In this document: in pieces, positions 1 to 5,213 of the stretch | Position numbering within the stretch: the first letter of the stretch is position 1 | How the letters are laid out: each line of letters starts with the position of its first letter | Source: Lachnoclostridium sp. UBA7097 | GTDB lineage: Bacteria; Bacillota; Clostridia; Lachnospirales; Lachnospiraceae | NCBI GenBank assembly: GCA_002499945.1 | Contig: DKYP01000197.1 | Location: 5,059-11,655, forward strand | DNA length: 6,597 nt | Reading direction: 5' to 3' | The notes under the pieces: generated by a model | The model's database searches: none | Told to the model about the DNA's origin: nothing | What the model saw: only the letters and a program-made list of their open reading frames with translations | Position numbers and translations under genes: made by a program

Positions 1-1
1 C

Positions 2-20
2 TTTGGGCCGCAGGCACAAA
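2..20. repeat. Imperfect hairpin at the left edge
   Basis: TTTGGGCC (2-9) and GGCACAAA (13-20) pair across a GCA loop with a single internal mismatch (7 of 8 pairs). It lies 6 nt from the stronger inverted repeat at 27-61. The pair of hairpins may be a tandem terminator or part of an intergenic repeat element; the window ends before its full extent is visible. No coding frame can be supported here. Confidence 0.4.
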
Positions 21-26
21 TCTGCC

Positions 27-61
27 GTGTGAAAAAACTTTCGTATATGGTTTTTTCACAC
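27..61 (-). terminator. Perfect 12-bp inverted repeat, likely terminator of the lipoprotein gene
   Basis: GTGTGAAAAAAC (27-38) is exactly complementary to GTTTTTTCACAC (50-61), with an 11-nt loop. The repeat begins 28 nt beyond the TAA of the minus-strand lipoprotein gene. Both arms carry a six-base A or T tract inside the stem, so it could act in either direction, but no free T-run follows the stem, which is atypical for an intrinsic terminator. The position favours transcription ending; the exact symmetry and the neighbouring hairpin at 2-20 also fit a dispersed repeat. Confidence 0.55.
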
Positions 62-89
62 TAACCACCCCTGTTATAATTTTTGCTTT

Positions 90-1286
90 TTACCTTTTAT
101 TTTTCTTATTGTCATATTCCAGTGATGACCAGACTTCAGAAATCTCCTCACCGTCAGGTTTTAATACTACAAAACCAACTATGCCAGTCCTGCCAATTCC
201 ATTCCCGGCAATGGCATACAGATACCTGCCATCAGAGAATATTTCCTCTATAATATAATTATGGTGTGTACTGCTGTATGCATTTTTAATATCTACATCC
301 TTATATGTATCTTTAACAGGGTTATAAACTGTTATACTTCCTCCTCCCGTTATTGTATACAGAAAATCTGTATCTTCGTTTAACTGTACAAGATAATAGC
401 TTGATATAGGCGAACCTATCCTGTGTGTCTCACCATTTTTAAGATTTATTACATAACCCTTCCTTGAATCACCATCTAATACCCTGTAATAACATCTGCC
501 AGCGCATATATGGATAAATGCCACCTCTTCATTCTCATTTTCATATATAAACGGCTGTTCACTGCCATTTTCCAGATTTTTCAGACAGCATCCGCCTTCC
601 CTGTATATTGTTGCATACTTCCCATATCTTTCCTGGCTGACACCATTTTCATGGAAATCATCAATTTTACTTACCTCCTGGCTGCCAAATGAATAAAAAC
701 CTCCTTCTCTTTTCTGTTCCTCTGCATCTGGCCCTGTAAGCCAGTAGTAATAAAGCCCTTCTTTACATACAGCCAGTTCTTTTGCCTTTACAGGCAGCAG
801 TTCTTTAAATTCACCCGTTTTTACATTAACTGAACATATAATACCTTCATATGATGGCGTTATATTGTAATCATATGTACTGCCTGTCTTATCATAAATA
901 CAGTAAACCATGCCATCCATATAACATATCTGTGACACCCACTTATCAAGTACCAGTTTTCTCTTTCCGTCTTTCCAGTAATATAAATAATTATCATAAC
1001 CCCAGTTTACATAATATGCACCACCATTATCACGGTCTGCACATATATCAAGGCTTCCGTGGTATATAGCATATTTTTCTTCATCTTCTTTTGTCCATTC
1101 CACACCTTTAAATTCTTCTGTCCCTTCTGGCTTACCTGTTTCTTTTATTTCTGGTGTTTCCTTATTTTGTGGTACATAAGTTTTTTGTCCATCCCTGGCA
1201 GAATTATCTTTACTGCATCCTGCCAGTAATACTTGTACTACTAAAAAACAATAAGCAATCAAAACTATTTTAAATATTTTTCCCAT
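90..1286 (-). CDS. Secreted lipoprotein, probable beta-propeller, function unknown
   Basis: The gene encodes a 398-residue exported lipoprotein. From the chosen start the N-terminus reads MGKIFK, then a hydrophobic stretch (about residues 7-22), then the lipobox L21-A22-G23-C24; Cys24 would be lipidated and anchor the protein to the outer face of the membrane. A charged, K/E/T/P-rich linker (about 25-65) follows. The rest has repeated short aromatic strands ending in Y/W next to DG or GN turns (for example DGMVYCIYD, EGLYYYW, DGRYLYAIAG), which resembles the bladed repeats of DUF5050-like or other beta-propeller lipoproteins. No catalytic motif is visible. An ATG 30 nt upstream (1316) is in frame but lacks a Shine-Dalgarno, and its ten extra residues would precede the signal peptide; the ATG at 1286 has AAGGAGGG 6 nt upstream. 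It is monocistronic, with its own promoter and a terminator-like repeat behind it. The lipoprotein call is firm, the propeller fold moderate, and the function unknown. Confidence 0.85.
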   Translation of the reverse strand: MGKIFKIVLIAYCFLVVQVLLAGCSKDNSARDGQKTYVPQNKETPEIKETGKPEGTEEFKGVEWTKEDEEKYAIYHGSLDICADRDNGGAYYVNWGYDNYLYYWKDGKRKLVLDKWVSQICYMDGMVYCIYDKTGSTYDYNITPSYEGIICSVNVKTGEFKELLPVKAKELAVCKEGLYYYWLTGPDAEEQKREGGFYSFGSQEVSKIDDFHENGVSQERYGKYATIYREGGCCLKNLENGSEQPFIYENENEEVAFIHICAGRCYYRVLDGDSRKGYVINLKNGETHRIGSPISSYYLVQLNEDTDFLYTITGGGSITVYNPVKDTYKDVDIKNAYSSTHHNYIIEEIFSDGRYLYAIAGNGIGRTGIVGFVVLKPDGEEISEVWSSLEYDNKKNKR

Positions 1287-1292
1287 TTTATT

Positions 1293-1300
1293 CCCTCCTT
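1293..1300 (-). promoter_or_regulatory. Shine-Dalgarno that fixes the lipoprotein start
   Basis: On the minus strand AAGGAGGG is followed by AATAAA and then ATG at 1286-1284. This near-perfect site with 6-nt spacing selects the second in-frame ATG rather than the one at 1316. Confidence 0.85.
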
Positions 1301-1305
1301 CTGGA

Positions 1306-1334
1306 TTCCAGACCATATAGTCTATACTCTGGAA
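1306..1334 (-). repeat. 7-bp inverted repeat in the lipoprotein mRNA leader
   Basis: TTCCAGA (1306-1312) and TCTGGAA (1328-1334) are exact complements with a 15-nt spacer, immediately upstream of the Shine-Dalgarno. A third half-site, CTGGA at 1301-1305, makes CTGGATTCCAG (1301-1311) a palindrome. In RNA the outer pair would form a hairpin a few nucleotides from the ribosome binding site; in DNA it would lie just downstream of the predicted transcription start (about 1341). It could be an operator or a leader hairpin. Confidence 0.4.
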
Positions 1335-1347
1335 CTGCTTAGATATT

Positions 1348-1375
1348 ATTATAAACAGGTATTAAATATTTACAA
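1348..1375 (-). promoter_or_regulatory. Sigma-A type promoter of the lipoprotein gene
   Basis: On the minus strand TTGTAA (1375-1370) and TATAAT (1353-1348) are separated by 16 nt. The -10 is a perfect consensus. Predicted transcription start is near 1341, giving a leader of about 55 nt. Confidence 0.65.
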
Positions 1376-1379
1376 TAGT

Positions 1380-1429
1380 TTTTAATTAAGATTAAACTAA
1401 CATTAAATATATCTTAATAAAACATTAAA
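1380..1429 (-). repeat. 11-bp-phased TTTAAT-like direct repeats upstream of the lipoprotein promoter
   Basis: Read on the minus strand, hexamers start every 11 bp: TTTAAT (1429-1424), ATTAAG (1418-1413), TTTAAT (1407-1402), TTTAAT (1396-1391) and the weaker TTAAAA (1385-1380). The next in-phase step almost coincides with the -35 element at 1375. Three copies are identical. One-turn direct-repeat spacing just upstream of -35 is the usual layout for OmpR/PhoB-family response regulators; Bacillus PhoP boxes are TT-A-rich hexamers with this period. The background is extremely AT-rich, so chance similarity is a real alternative. Confidence 0.45.
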
Positions 1430-1439
1430 CTTTTTATAT

Positions 1440-1490
1440 TCCAATGGCGGGCAGATTCTAGAAACCTTCGCACCATCGGTTTGGACTACT
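1440..1490. other. GC-rich intergenic island with dyad symmetry, function unknown
   Basis: Positions 1441-1490 are 52% G+C, while the 60 nt at 1381-1440 are only 10% G+C. It contains no gene I can support. TCCAATGGCG (1440-1449) pairs with CACCAT (1471-1476) and TGGA (1482-1485) around a 5-nt bulge; one pair is G-U if transcribed from the minus strand but a C-A mismatch on the plus strand, which slightly favours minus-strand RNA. TTCTAGAA (1456-1463) in the loop is palindromic. It could be a structured RNA, a remnant of a lost gene or repeat, or a protein-binding site. Confidence 0.35.
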
Positions 1491-1535
1491 ATGAATAAAA
1501 ATTCTGGCCATTTATTAAAGTTTCTAAAAAGCAAT

Positions 1536-1573
1536 AAAAAAAGCACCATAACCCTATAAGATTATGGCACTTT
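1536..1573 (-). terminator. Rho-independent terminator of the Rpn nuclease gene
   Basis: On the minus strand AAAGTGCCATAA (1573-1562) pairs with TTATGGTGCTTT (1551-1540) across a 10-nt loop, followed by a T-run covering 1542-1536. Two of the twelve pairs are G-U wobbles on the minus strand; on the plus strand the same positions are C-A mismatches. The wobble asymmetry and the T-run both assign it to minus-strand transcription. It starts 40 nt past the nuclease stop codon. Confidence 0.85.
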
Positions 1574-1612
1574 CCACTTGGCCTGCTTATCAATATTATT
1601 TTATAAGACCCG

Positions 1613-2563
1613 CTAAACAGAATGTTCCTTATGGTACTCTTTTAGGGACTTCTTTGCCTGTTCCAGTGTTAAAGGATTATTTTTCATAGTTGTAAGAAAT
1701 TCAATAATCTTTACATCAGTATAATCATTCTCTAATAATAACTCTATTTTACCCTCTATGATACCATAAGCCTTTCCACGGGCCTCTCCACGGGCCTCAA
1801 ATGATTCCCTTATTGTCATAACGTCATCAACCTCCTTCTTAATTTTGCCAGAATACTCATAATATGGATTAAATTTGGGGTTGTCTACTTGTTTTGTAAA
1901 TACAGACTGGAGGTACTTAATTAAATTATCACCATTTTCTTCAACACGGAAATCTTCTGATAAGTACACCAGGTACAAATGTATTAAACCAACCTGTGAA
2001 TTAATCCTGGAAACATCTATAAACTTTTTATTGCTGTGCCCTGTAAGTTCTGCTTTATATATTGAGTTTTGCAAATATTTAGGAATATTGTTTATTAAAA
2101 TCCAGACTGAATATACAGGTTTTATTTGGTTGTAAGCTTCTTCCCCAAGGTTTTCAACCTGCCTGCTGATTAACCGGCAGCAATAATAAACCCCACGTTT
2201 TGGAACAGGGTATCCTGGCTGGTTTTCACGCTGCATTTCTAAATCAAAGAAAAAGCCTGCACATACAGTTTCACCGTCTGGCAATGCACAGTCAGCAAGA
2301 ACATCATAATGTGTTTCTGTTTCATCACCTTTTCCAGCATCATCATTGCTGTAAACCTGTGGATTGACATTTACATCACTTCTTGTATTAATTAAAGTTT
2401 CTATTGTTTCTAAAGCAAGTTCTTTATATTCTGGAATAATATTTTTAAGAACAGGTGCAATAAAAACCTTTTTTGCAAACAACTGTTTAAACTTCTGGTC
2501 ATAGGTCAGACCAGATTCTTTAATTATATTTTTACTATCACCAGGATTATCAAGTATATCCAT
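1613..2563 (-). CDS. Rpn family PD-(D/E)XK nuclease / putative transposase
   Basis: This 316-residue protein looks like the Rpn (recombination-promoting nuclease) / PDDEXK-family transposase group, whose members cut DNA and in Enterobacteria promote RecA-independent recombination. The N-terminus has the family-typical LTYDQKFKQLF (19-29). The catalytic core shows YDVLAD with D87 and D91, then FFFDLEMQ with D107, E109 and Q111, matching the D...(D/E)xExQ pattern, and RGVYYCCRLISRQ (123-135). A middle region (about 145-225) has the family's conserved KPVYSVWILINNIP and LIHLYLVYL segments. The C-terminus (about 235-316) is a charged helical tail containing a tandem EARGEARG (256-263) typical of these proteins. 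Length and key residues look intact. The start is supported by GGAGG 6 nt upstream. It is a single-gene unit with its own promoter (2605-2633) and terminator. These genes are often present in many copies per Clostridia genome; no transposon ends are visible here. The family call is confident, the biological role is not. Confidence 0.88.
   Translation of the reverse strand: MDILDNPGDSKNIIKESGLTYDQKFKQLFAKKVFIAPVLKNIIPEYKELALETIETLINTRSDVNVNPQVYSNDDAGKGDETETHYDVLADCALPDGETVCAGFFFDLEMQRENQPGYPVPKRGVYYCCRLISRQVENLGEEAYNQIKPVYSVWILINNIPKYLQNSIYKAELTGHSNKKFIDVSRINSQVGLIHLYLVYLSEDFRVEENGDNLIKYLQSVFTKQVDNPKFNPYYEYSGKIKKEVDDVMTIRESFEARGEARGKAYGIIEGKIELLLENDYTDVKIIEFLTTMKNNPLTLEQAKKSLKEYHKEHSV
1775..1798 (-). 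repeat. Perfect 2 x 12-bp tandem repeat within the nuclease gene
   Basis: The 12-mer TCCACGGGCCTC occurs at 1775-1786 and again at 1787-1798 with no gap. On the coding strand it encodes EARG twice (residues 256-263), in frame. It is far richer in G+C than the surrounding gene. Being a multiple of three, gain or loss of a unit would change tail length without a frameshift. Confidence 0.9.
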
Positions 2564-2582
2564 TACATTCCTCCATTGTAAT
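2562..2582 (-). promoter_or_regulatory. 6-bp dyad placing the nuclease Shine-Dalgarno in a loop
   Basis: ATTACA (2562-2567) and TGTAAT (2577-2582) are exact complements. In the minus-strand mRNA the GGAGG Shine-Dalgarno lies in the 9-nt loop and the first two bases of the ATG lie in the stem. The stem is weak (one G-C pair), so it may have no effect. Confidence 0.25.
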
Positions 2583-2604
2583 ATAATATTTTATAACTGT
2601 TTTA

Positions 2605-2633
2605 ATTATAAACCTGCCAGTAATAAAAAACAA
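2605..2633 (-). promoter_or_regulatory. Promoter of the Rpn nuclease gene
   Basis: On the minus strand TTGTTT (2633-2628) and TATAAT (2610-2605) are spaced by 17 nt. The predicted start of transcription near 2598 gives a leader of about 35 nt ending in GGAGG. No clear operator was seen on this side of the divergent region. Confidence 0.65.
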
Positions 2634-2727
2634 GCAAGAACTAATATAAAACACATATATTATATAAAATTATTGCACAGACACAATTACCACTACCAGC
2701 GGCACTATAAAACACCATTTATATACA

Positions 2728-2761
2728 TTTTACAAAAATCATGCAAAATGGCTTTGTAAAA
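2728..2761. repeat. 9-bp inverted repeat upstream of the symporter promoter
   Basis: TTTTACAAA (2728-2736) and TTTGTAAAA (2753-2761) are exact complements with a 16-nt spacer. The repeat abuts the promoter's -35 element (2763). TGTAAAA, its core half-site, recurs in the -10 region, so the symporter promoter holds three copies of this 7-mer. It may be a regulator site. Confidence 0.4.
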
Positions 2762-2796
2762 CTTGTATTTAATTTAATGATGATGTAAAATACAAG
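2762..2796. repeat. 9-bp inverted repeat spanning the symporter promoter
   Basis: CTTGTATTT (2762-2770) and AAATACAAG (2788-2796) are exact complements 17 nt apart. The left arm contains the -35 and the right arm contains most of the -10, so a dimeric regulator bound here would block RNA polymerase. No known regulator consensus was recognised. Confidence 0.4.
2763..2791 (+). promoter_or_regulatory. Promoter of the AGCS symporter gene
   Basis: TTGTAT (2763-2768) and TAAAAT (2786-2791) are separated by 17 nt. Predicted transcription start is near 2798, giving a leader of about 69 nt. A perfect TATAAT at 2837-2842 lies closer to the gene but has no acceptable -35, so it is the weaker candidate. 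Confidence 0.55.
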
Positions 2797-2825
2797 ATAA
2801 AGTTTACGGAAAGTAAATGAATAAA

Positions 2826-2851
2826 TGCGCACAAACTATAATACTTGCGCA
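2826..2851 (+). repeat. Paired TGCGCA palindromes in the symporter leader
   Basis: TGCGCA occurs at 2826-2831 and 2846-2851. Each copy is self-complementary, and the two can pair to form a 6-bp, GC-rich hairpin with a 14-nt loop ending 3 nt before the AAGAGG Shine-Dalgarno. Their starts are 20 bp apart, about two helical turns. The loop contains TATAAT. It may be a leader hairpin or an operator. Confidence 0.4.
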
Positions 2852-2866
2852 GAAAAGAGGTAATTT

Positions 2867-4552
2867 ATGGATAATTTTATTGACAACCTTACAAATGTCC
2901 TCAATGTTGTTGACGATTTTGTATGGGGGCCTGTTATGCTTGTCTTGCTGGTTGGTACAGGTATCTTTCTTACAATCCGTACAAAGGCATTATGCTGGCG
3001 GAATCTTCCTTATGCCCTTAAAAGTGTTTTAAGCAAAGAAGCCCGCCAGAAGAAGGGTGATGGTGATGTTTCCCCTTTCTCGGCACTTACAACAGCGCTT
3101 GCTGCCACTATCGGCACAGGTAATATAGTTGGTGTTGCTACAGCTATGGTATCAGGTGGTCCTGGTGCCCTTGTATGGATGTGGATTTCCGCTGCTTTCG
3201 GGCTTACTTCCAAGTTTAGTGAATGTATGCTTGCTATCAAATACCGTGAAACCAACGAAAAAGGCGAAATGTCAGGCGGCCCGATGTACACAATGAAGAA
3301 AGCATTTAAAAATAAAAAACTTGGTGCTATACTTGGATGGCTTTTTGCATTATTTGCGGTTATAGCATCTTTTGGAATAGGAAACCTTACACAGGCAAAT
3401 TCCATTTCAACTGCATTACAGTCTACATTTAATATACCTTACACTGTTACAGGTATTGTTATAACAGTTCTTGCACTTTTAATAATACTTGGCGGTATTA
3501 AATCAATCTCTAAAATATCACAGGTAGTAGTGCCACTTATGGCAGTATTTTACATAATAGCTGGTTTAGTTGTAATAATTGGCAATATAAGCAATATCCC
3601 TTCTGGCGTTGCAATGATTTTTAAAATGGCTTTTTCTGTAAAGGCTGTTGGCGGCGGGCTCTGTGGCGGTATTGTTGCATCTATGATGCAGGCACTGCGT
3701 TTTGGTGTTGCACGTGGTGTATTCTCAAATGAAGCCGGCATGGGTTCTGCTGCTATTACTGCTGCCGCTGCATCTACTAATGACCCTGTACGCCAGGGAT
3801 ATATTAATATGACTGGTACATTCTGGGACACTATTGTTGTGTGCACAATTACAGGGCTTTGCATTGCAAGTTCGGGCGTGCTTGGTACTACTGATACAGT
3901 TGCAACAGGAAACTATGCTTATGTAGAAGAAGCTTCTGGCAGCAATTCTTCTATTTCAATAACCTCTAAAGACGGGGATATAACTAAGACAACTTTATAT
4001 TCTGTGGAATTATCTTCAGAAAATGGTGTAGAAAAACTTGCACTTAAAAATTTAGAGGACAATAAAGAAATTTCCCTTTCCAGGAATGACAACGGGGAAA
4101 CAGGTACAATTACTGGTTTATGGACCAGTACAGATGGCAATGAATACATATTTGGCAGTGATTTTTCTTATGAATACAAAAAACTTACAGAAGGTTCAGC
4201 ACTCACAATAAAAGCATTTGAAACTGTACTTGGAAATACTGGCGGATGGCTGGTATGTATAGGAATTACCCTGTTTGCTTTCTCTACAATACTTGGATGG
4301 GAGTACCATGGTGAAAAAGCATTTGAATATATTTTTGGCACACATAAATATAATATATTTTACCGTGTGTTCTTCTCTTTAATTGCTTTTGTTGGTGCTA
4401 CTACAACTCTTGAAATAGCCTGGAAATTCTCAGATATAGCTAATGCACTTATGGCAATACCAAACCTTATATGCATGCTTGCTTTAAGTGGTGTAATTGC
4501 AAGCGAAATAGAACGTTTCCAAAAAGTAATAAAAGCAGAAAAAACTAAATAA
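2867..4552 (+). CDS. Alanine/glycine:cation symporter (AGCS family) with an inserted domain
   Basis: This 561-residue membrane protein is a sodium- or proton-coupled importer of alanine/glycine-type amino acids. Family marks seen: DFVWGP (17-22) before TM1; TIGTGNIVGVATA (81-93), the substrate/ion-site segment; GGPGALVWMWISAAFG (97-112), which fits the Na/alanine symporter signature; GGPMYTM (137-143); FSNEAGMGSAA (286-296); and ILGWEYHGEKAFEYIFG (475-491). About ten to eleven membrane segments can be traced. Usual members are about 450-480 residues; the excess lies at about 341-440, a polar S/D/E/N/K-rich stretch with no membrane segment, between TM segment 318-340 and the conserved region from about 445. 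Its end (415-438) has the spacing G-x-W-x-S-x-D-G...Y-x-F...D...Y-x-Y of small beta domains. The start is supported by AAGAGG 6 nt upstream. It is transcribed alone, divergent from the nuclease gene and convergent with the ahcY operon. Substrate and coupling ion cannot be told from sequence. Related genes are called alsT, agcS, glyP or dagA. Confidence 0.93.
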   Translation: MDNFIDNLTNVLNVVDDFVWGPVMLVLLVGTGIFLTIRTKALCWRNLPYALKSVLSKEARQKKGDGDVSPFSALTTALAATIGTGNIVGVATAMVSGGPGALVWMWISAAFGLTSKFSECMLAIKYRETNEKGEMSGGPMYTMKKAFKNKKLGAILGWLFALFAVIASFGIGNLTQANSISTALQSTFNIPYTVTGIVITVLALLIILGGIKSISKISQVVVPLMAVFYIIAGLVVIIGNISNIPSGVAMIFKMAFSVKAVGGGLCGGIVASMMQALRFGVARGVFSNEAGMGSAAITAAAASTNDPVRQGYINMTGTFWDTIVVCTITGLCIASSGVLGTTDTVATGNYAYVEEASGSNSSISITSKDGDITKTTLYSVELSSENGVEKLALKNLEDNKEISLSRNDNGETGTITGLWTSTDGNEYIFGSDFSYEYKKLTEGSALTIKAFETVLGNTGGWLVCIGITLFAFSTILGWEYHGEKAFEYIFGTHKYNIFYRVFFSLIAFVGATTTLEIAWKFSDIANALMAIPNLICMLALSGVIASEIERFQKVIKAEKTK

Positions 4553-4572
4553 GGACTTTTTTATTTAGTTTT
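4541..4572 (+). terminator. AT-rich hairpin built on the symporter stop codon
   Basis: AAAACTAAATAA (4541-4552) encodes the last residues KTK-stop with part of the preceding codon, and is exactly complementary to TTATTTAGTTTT (4561-4572), with an 8-nt loop. Only one G-C pair is present, so the RNA hairpin is weak by itself. It sits 9 nt before the stronger stem at 4582-4616 and may assist termination. Confidence 0.4.
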
Positions 4573-4581
4573 CTGGTATTT

Positions 4582-4616
4582 ATGCCCTGGCAATTACAAA
4601 ACAATTGCCAGGGCAT
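4582..4616. terminator. Bidirectional terminator between convergent genes
   Basis: ATGCCCTGGCAATT (4582-4595) and AATTGCCAGGGCAT (4603-4616) form a perfect 14-bp stem with a 7-nt loop. It lies midway between the symporter stop (4552) and the stop of the minus-strand membrane-protein gene (4627). The plus-strand side is followed by a T-rich stretch (GTTATTAATTTT) and the minus-strand side by a poorer one, so it probably ends plus transcription best while serving both. Confidence 0.85.
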
Positions 4617-4626
4617 GTTATTAATT

Positions 4627-5184
4627 TTAAACTTTTTTATCCGTTGTGCTTATTTCTGACAATTCATCCAGAATCAAATCCAGGGATACTTTAAGTTCCT
4701 TTGTACTCTTTGTCTGGTACTTGGCAATAATCCTCGCTGAATCAAGTGTTTTCGCATTAATTGCTTCTACTGCTTCTTCAATAGTAATTCCACCACTTGC
4801 TTTATTCTCACCGTTTCCAGAAGATGCAAACATTGACTCTGCTGCCTTTTCCATCTGTCCCCTGCTTATTACAAGAATATCATCAAGCTTATCATATACA
4901 GACTTTTCAAGCCTTATCTGCTCATCAAGCTTATTGTTAATCATCTGGAACTTTTTCTCATAATAACTTGCCTGCTTGTCCCATGCTTCTTCGTTTTTAC
5001 TGTTTAACGCTGCCCTTATCCCATCTATTATAAAATATGTTGCAAGAATTACTATAGCTGCAATTATTATACTTAAAACTATTCCAAATATGCTTCCCGA
5101 CAGGGCATCATGGAATATTATCTCTGATAAAAGCCCCGCTATCCATACAATAACTGACAGTAATGTAGTTTTTTCAAGTTCCAT
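4627..5184 (-). CDS. Small membrane protein with two TM helices and a coiled coil; ahcY operon partner
   Basis: I do not recognise a family. The 185-residue product starts MELEKTT. Two hydrophobic segments (about 7-24 and 31-56) are joined by a short polar turn (EIIFHDALSG). A charged, heptad-like region (about 65-115) follows, suggesting a coiled coil, then a G/S/N-rich linker (about 119-132) and a helical C-terminal part (about 133-178). The topology is probably an N-terminal hairpin anchor with a cytoplasmic tail, which could mediate oligomerisation or partner binding. It lies 29 nt downstream of the ahcY stop with no terminator between, so it is probably co-transcribed. An in-frame ATG at 5196 would add four residues but has no Shine-Dalgarno; the ATG at 5184 has GGAG 6 nt upstream. 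The gene ends at the shared convergent terminator. That it is a real gene is well supported; its function is open. Confidence 0.8.
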   Translation of the reverse strand: MELEKTTLLSVIVWIAGLLSEIIFHDALSGSIFGIVLSIIIAAIVILATYFIIDGIRAALNSKNEEAWDKQASYYEKKFQMINNKLDEQIRLEKSVYDKLDDILVISRGQMEKAAESMFASSGNGENKASGGITIEEAVEAINAKTLDSARIIAKYQTKSTKELKVSLDLILDELSEISTTDKKV

Positions 5185-5190
5185 GGCTTT

Positions 5191-5194
5191 CTCC
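5191..5194 (-). promoter_or_regulatory. Shine-Dalgarno deciding the start of the membrane-protein gene
   Basis: On the minus strand GGAG (5194-5191) precedes ATG at 5184 by AAAGCC (6 nt). Upstream of the alternative ATG at 5196 the sequence is A/T only and shows no ribosome binding site. The GGAG overlaps the alternative ATG, so starts at 5196 would lack it. Confidence 0.65.
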
Positions 5195-5213
5195 ATTCTA
5201 AATTTAATTTATA

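Noticed and set aside
1..240. Plus-strand frame open from the left edge
   Set aside because: The openness is a by-product of the antisense lipoprotein gene; it runs through a terminator-like hairpin and shows no recognisable protein.
1440..1490. tRNA-like or T-box-like reading of the GC-rich island
   Set aside because: The minus strand superficially resembles a tRNA 3' end, but the T-arm does not pair and no acceptor or anticodon arm is present; no T-box core (GGNACCGCG-like) was found.
1613..2563. Insertion sequence around the Rpn nuclease
   Set aside because: Although the family is sometimes called a transposase, no terminal inverted repeats or target duplications were seen; it has an ordinary promoter and terminator.
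2817..3032. Upstream ATG at 2817 opening a 71-codon frame over the symporter start
   Set aside because: It is out of frame with the symporter, has no good Shine-Dalgarno and overlaps the well-supported start at 2867 (AAGAGG, 6-nt spacing).
3010..4149. Minus-strand frames opposite the symporter
   Set aside because: They are antisense shadows of a gene with clear AGCS motifs, and the translations are P/S/I-rich without support.
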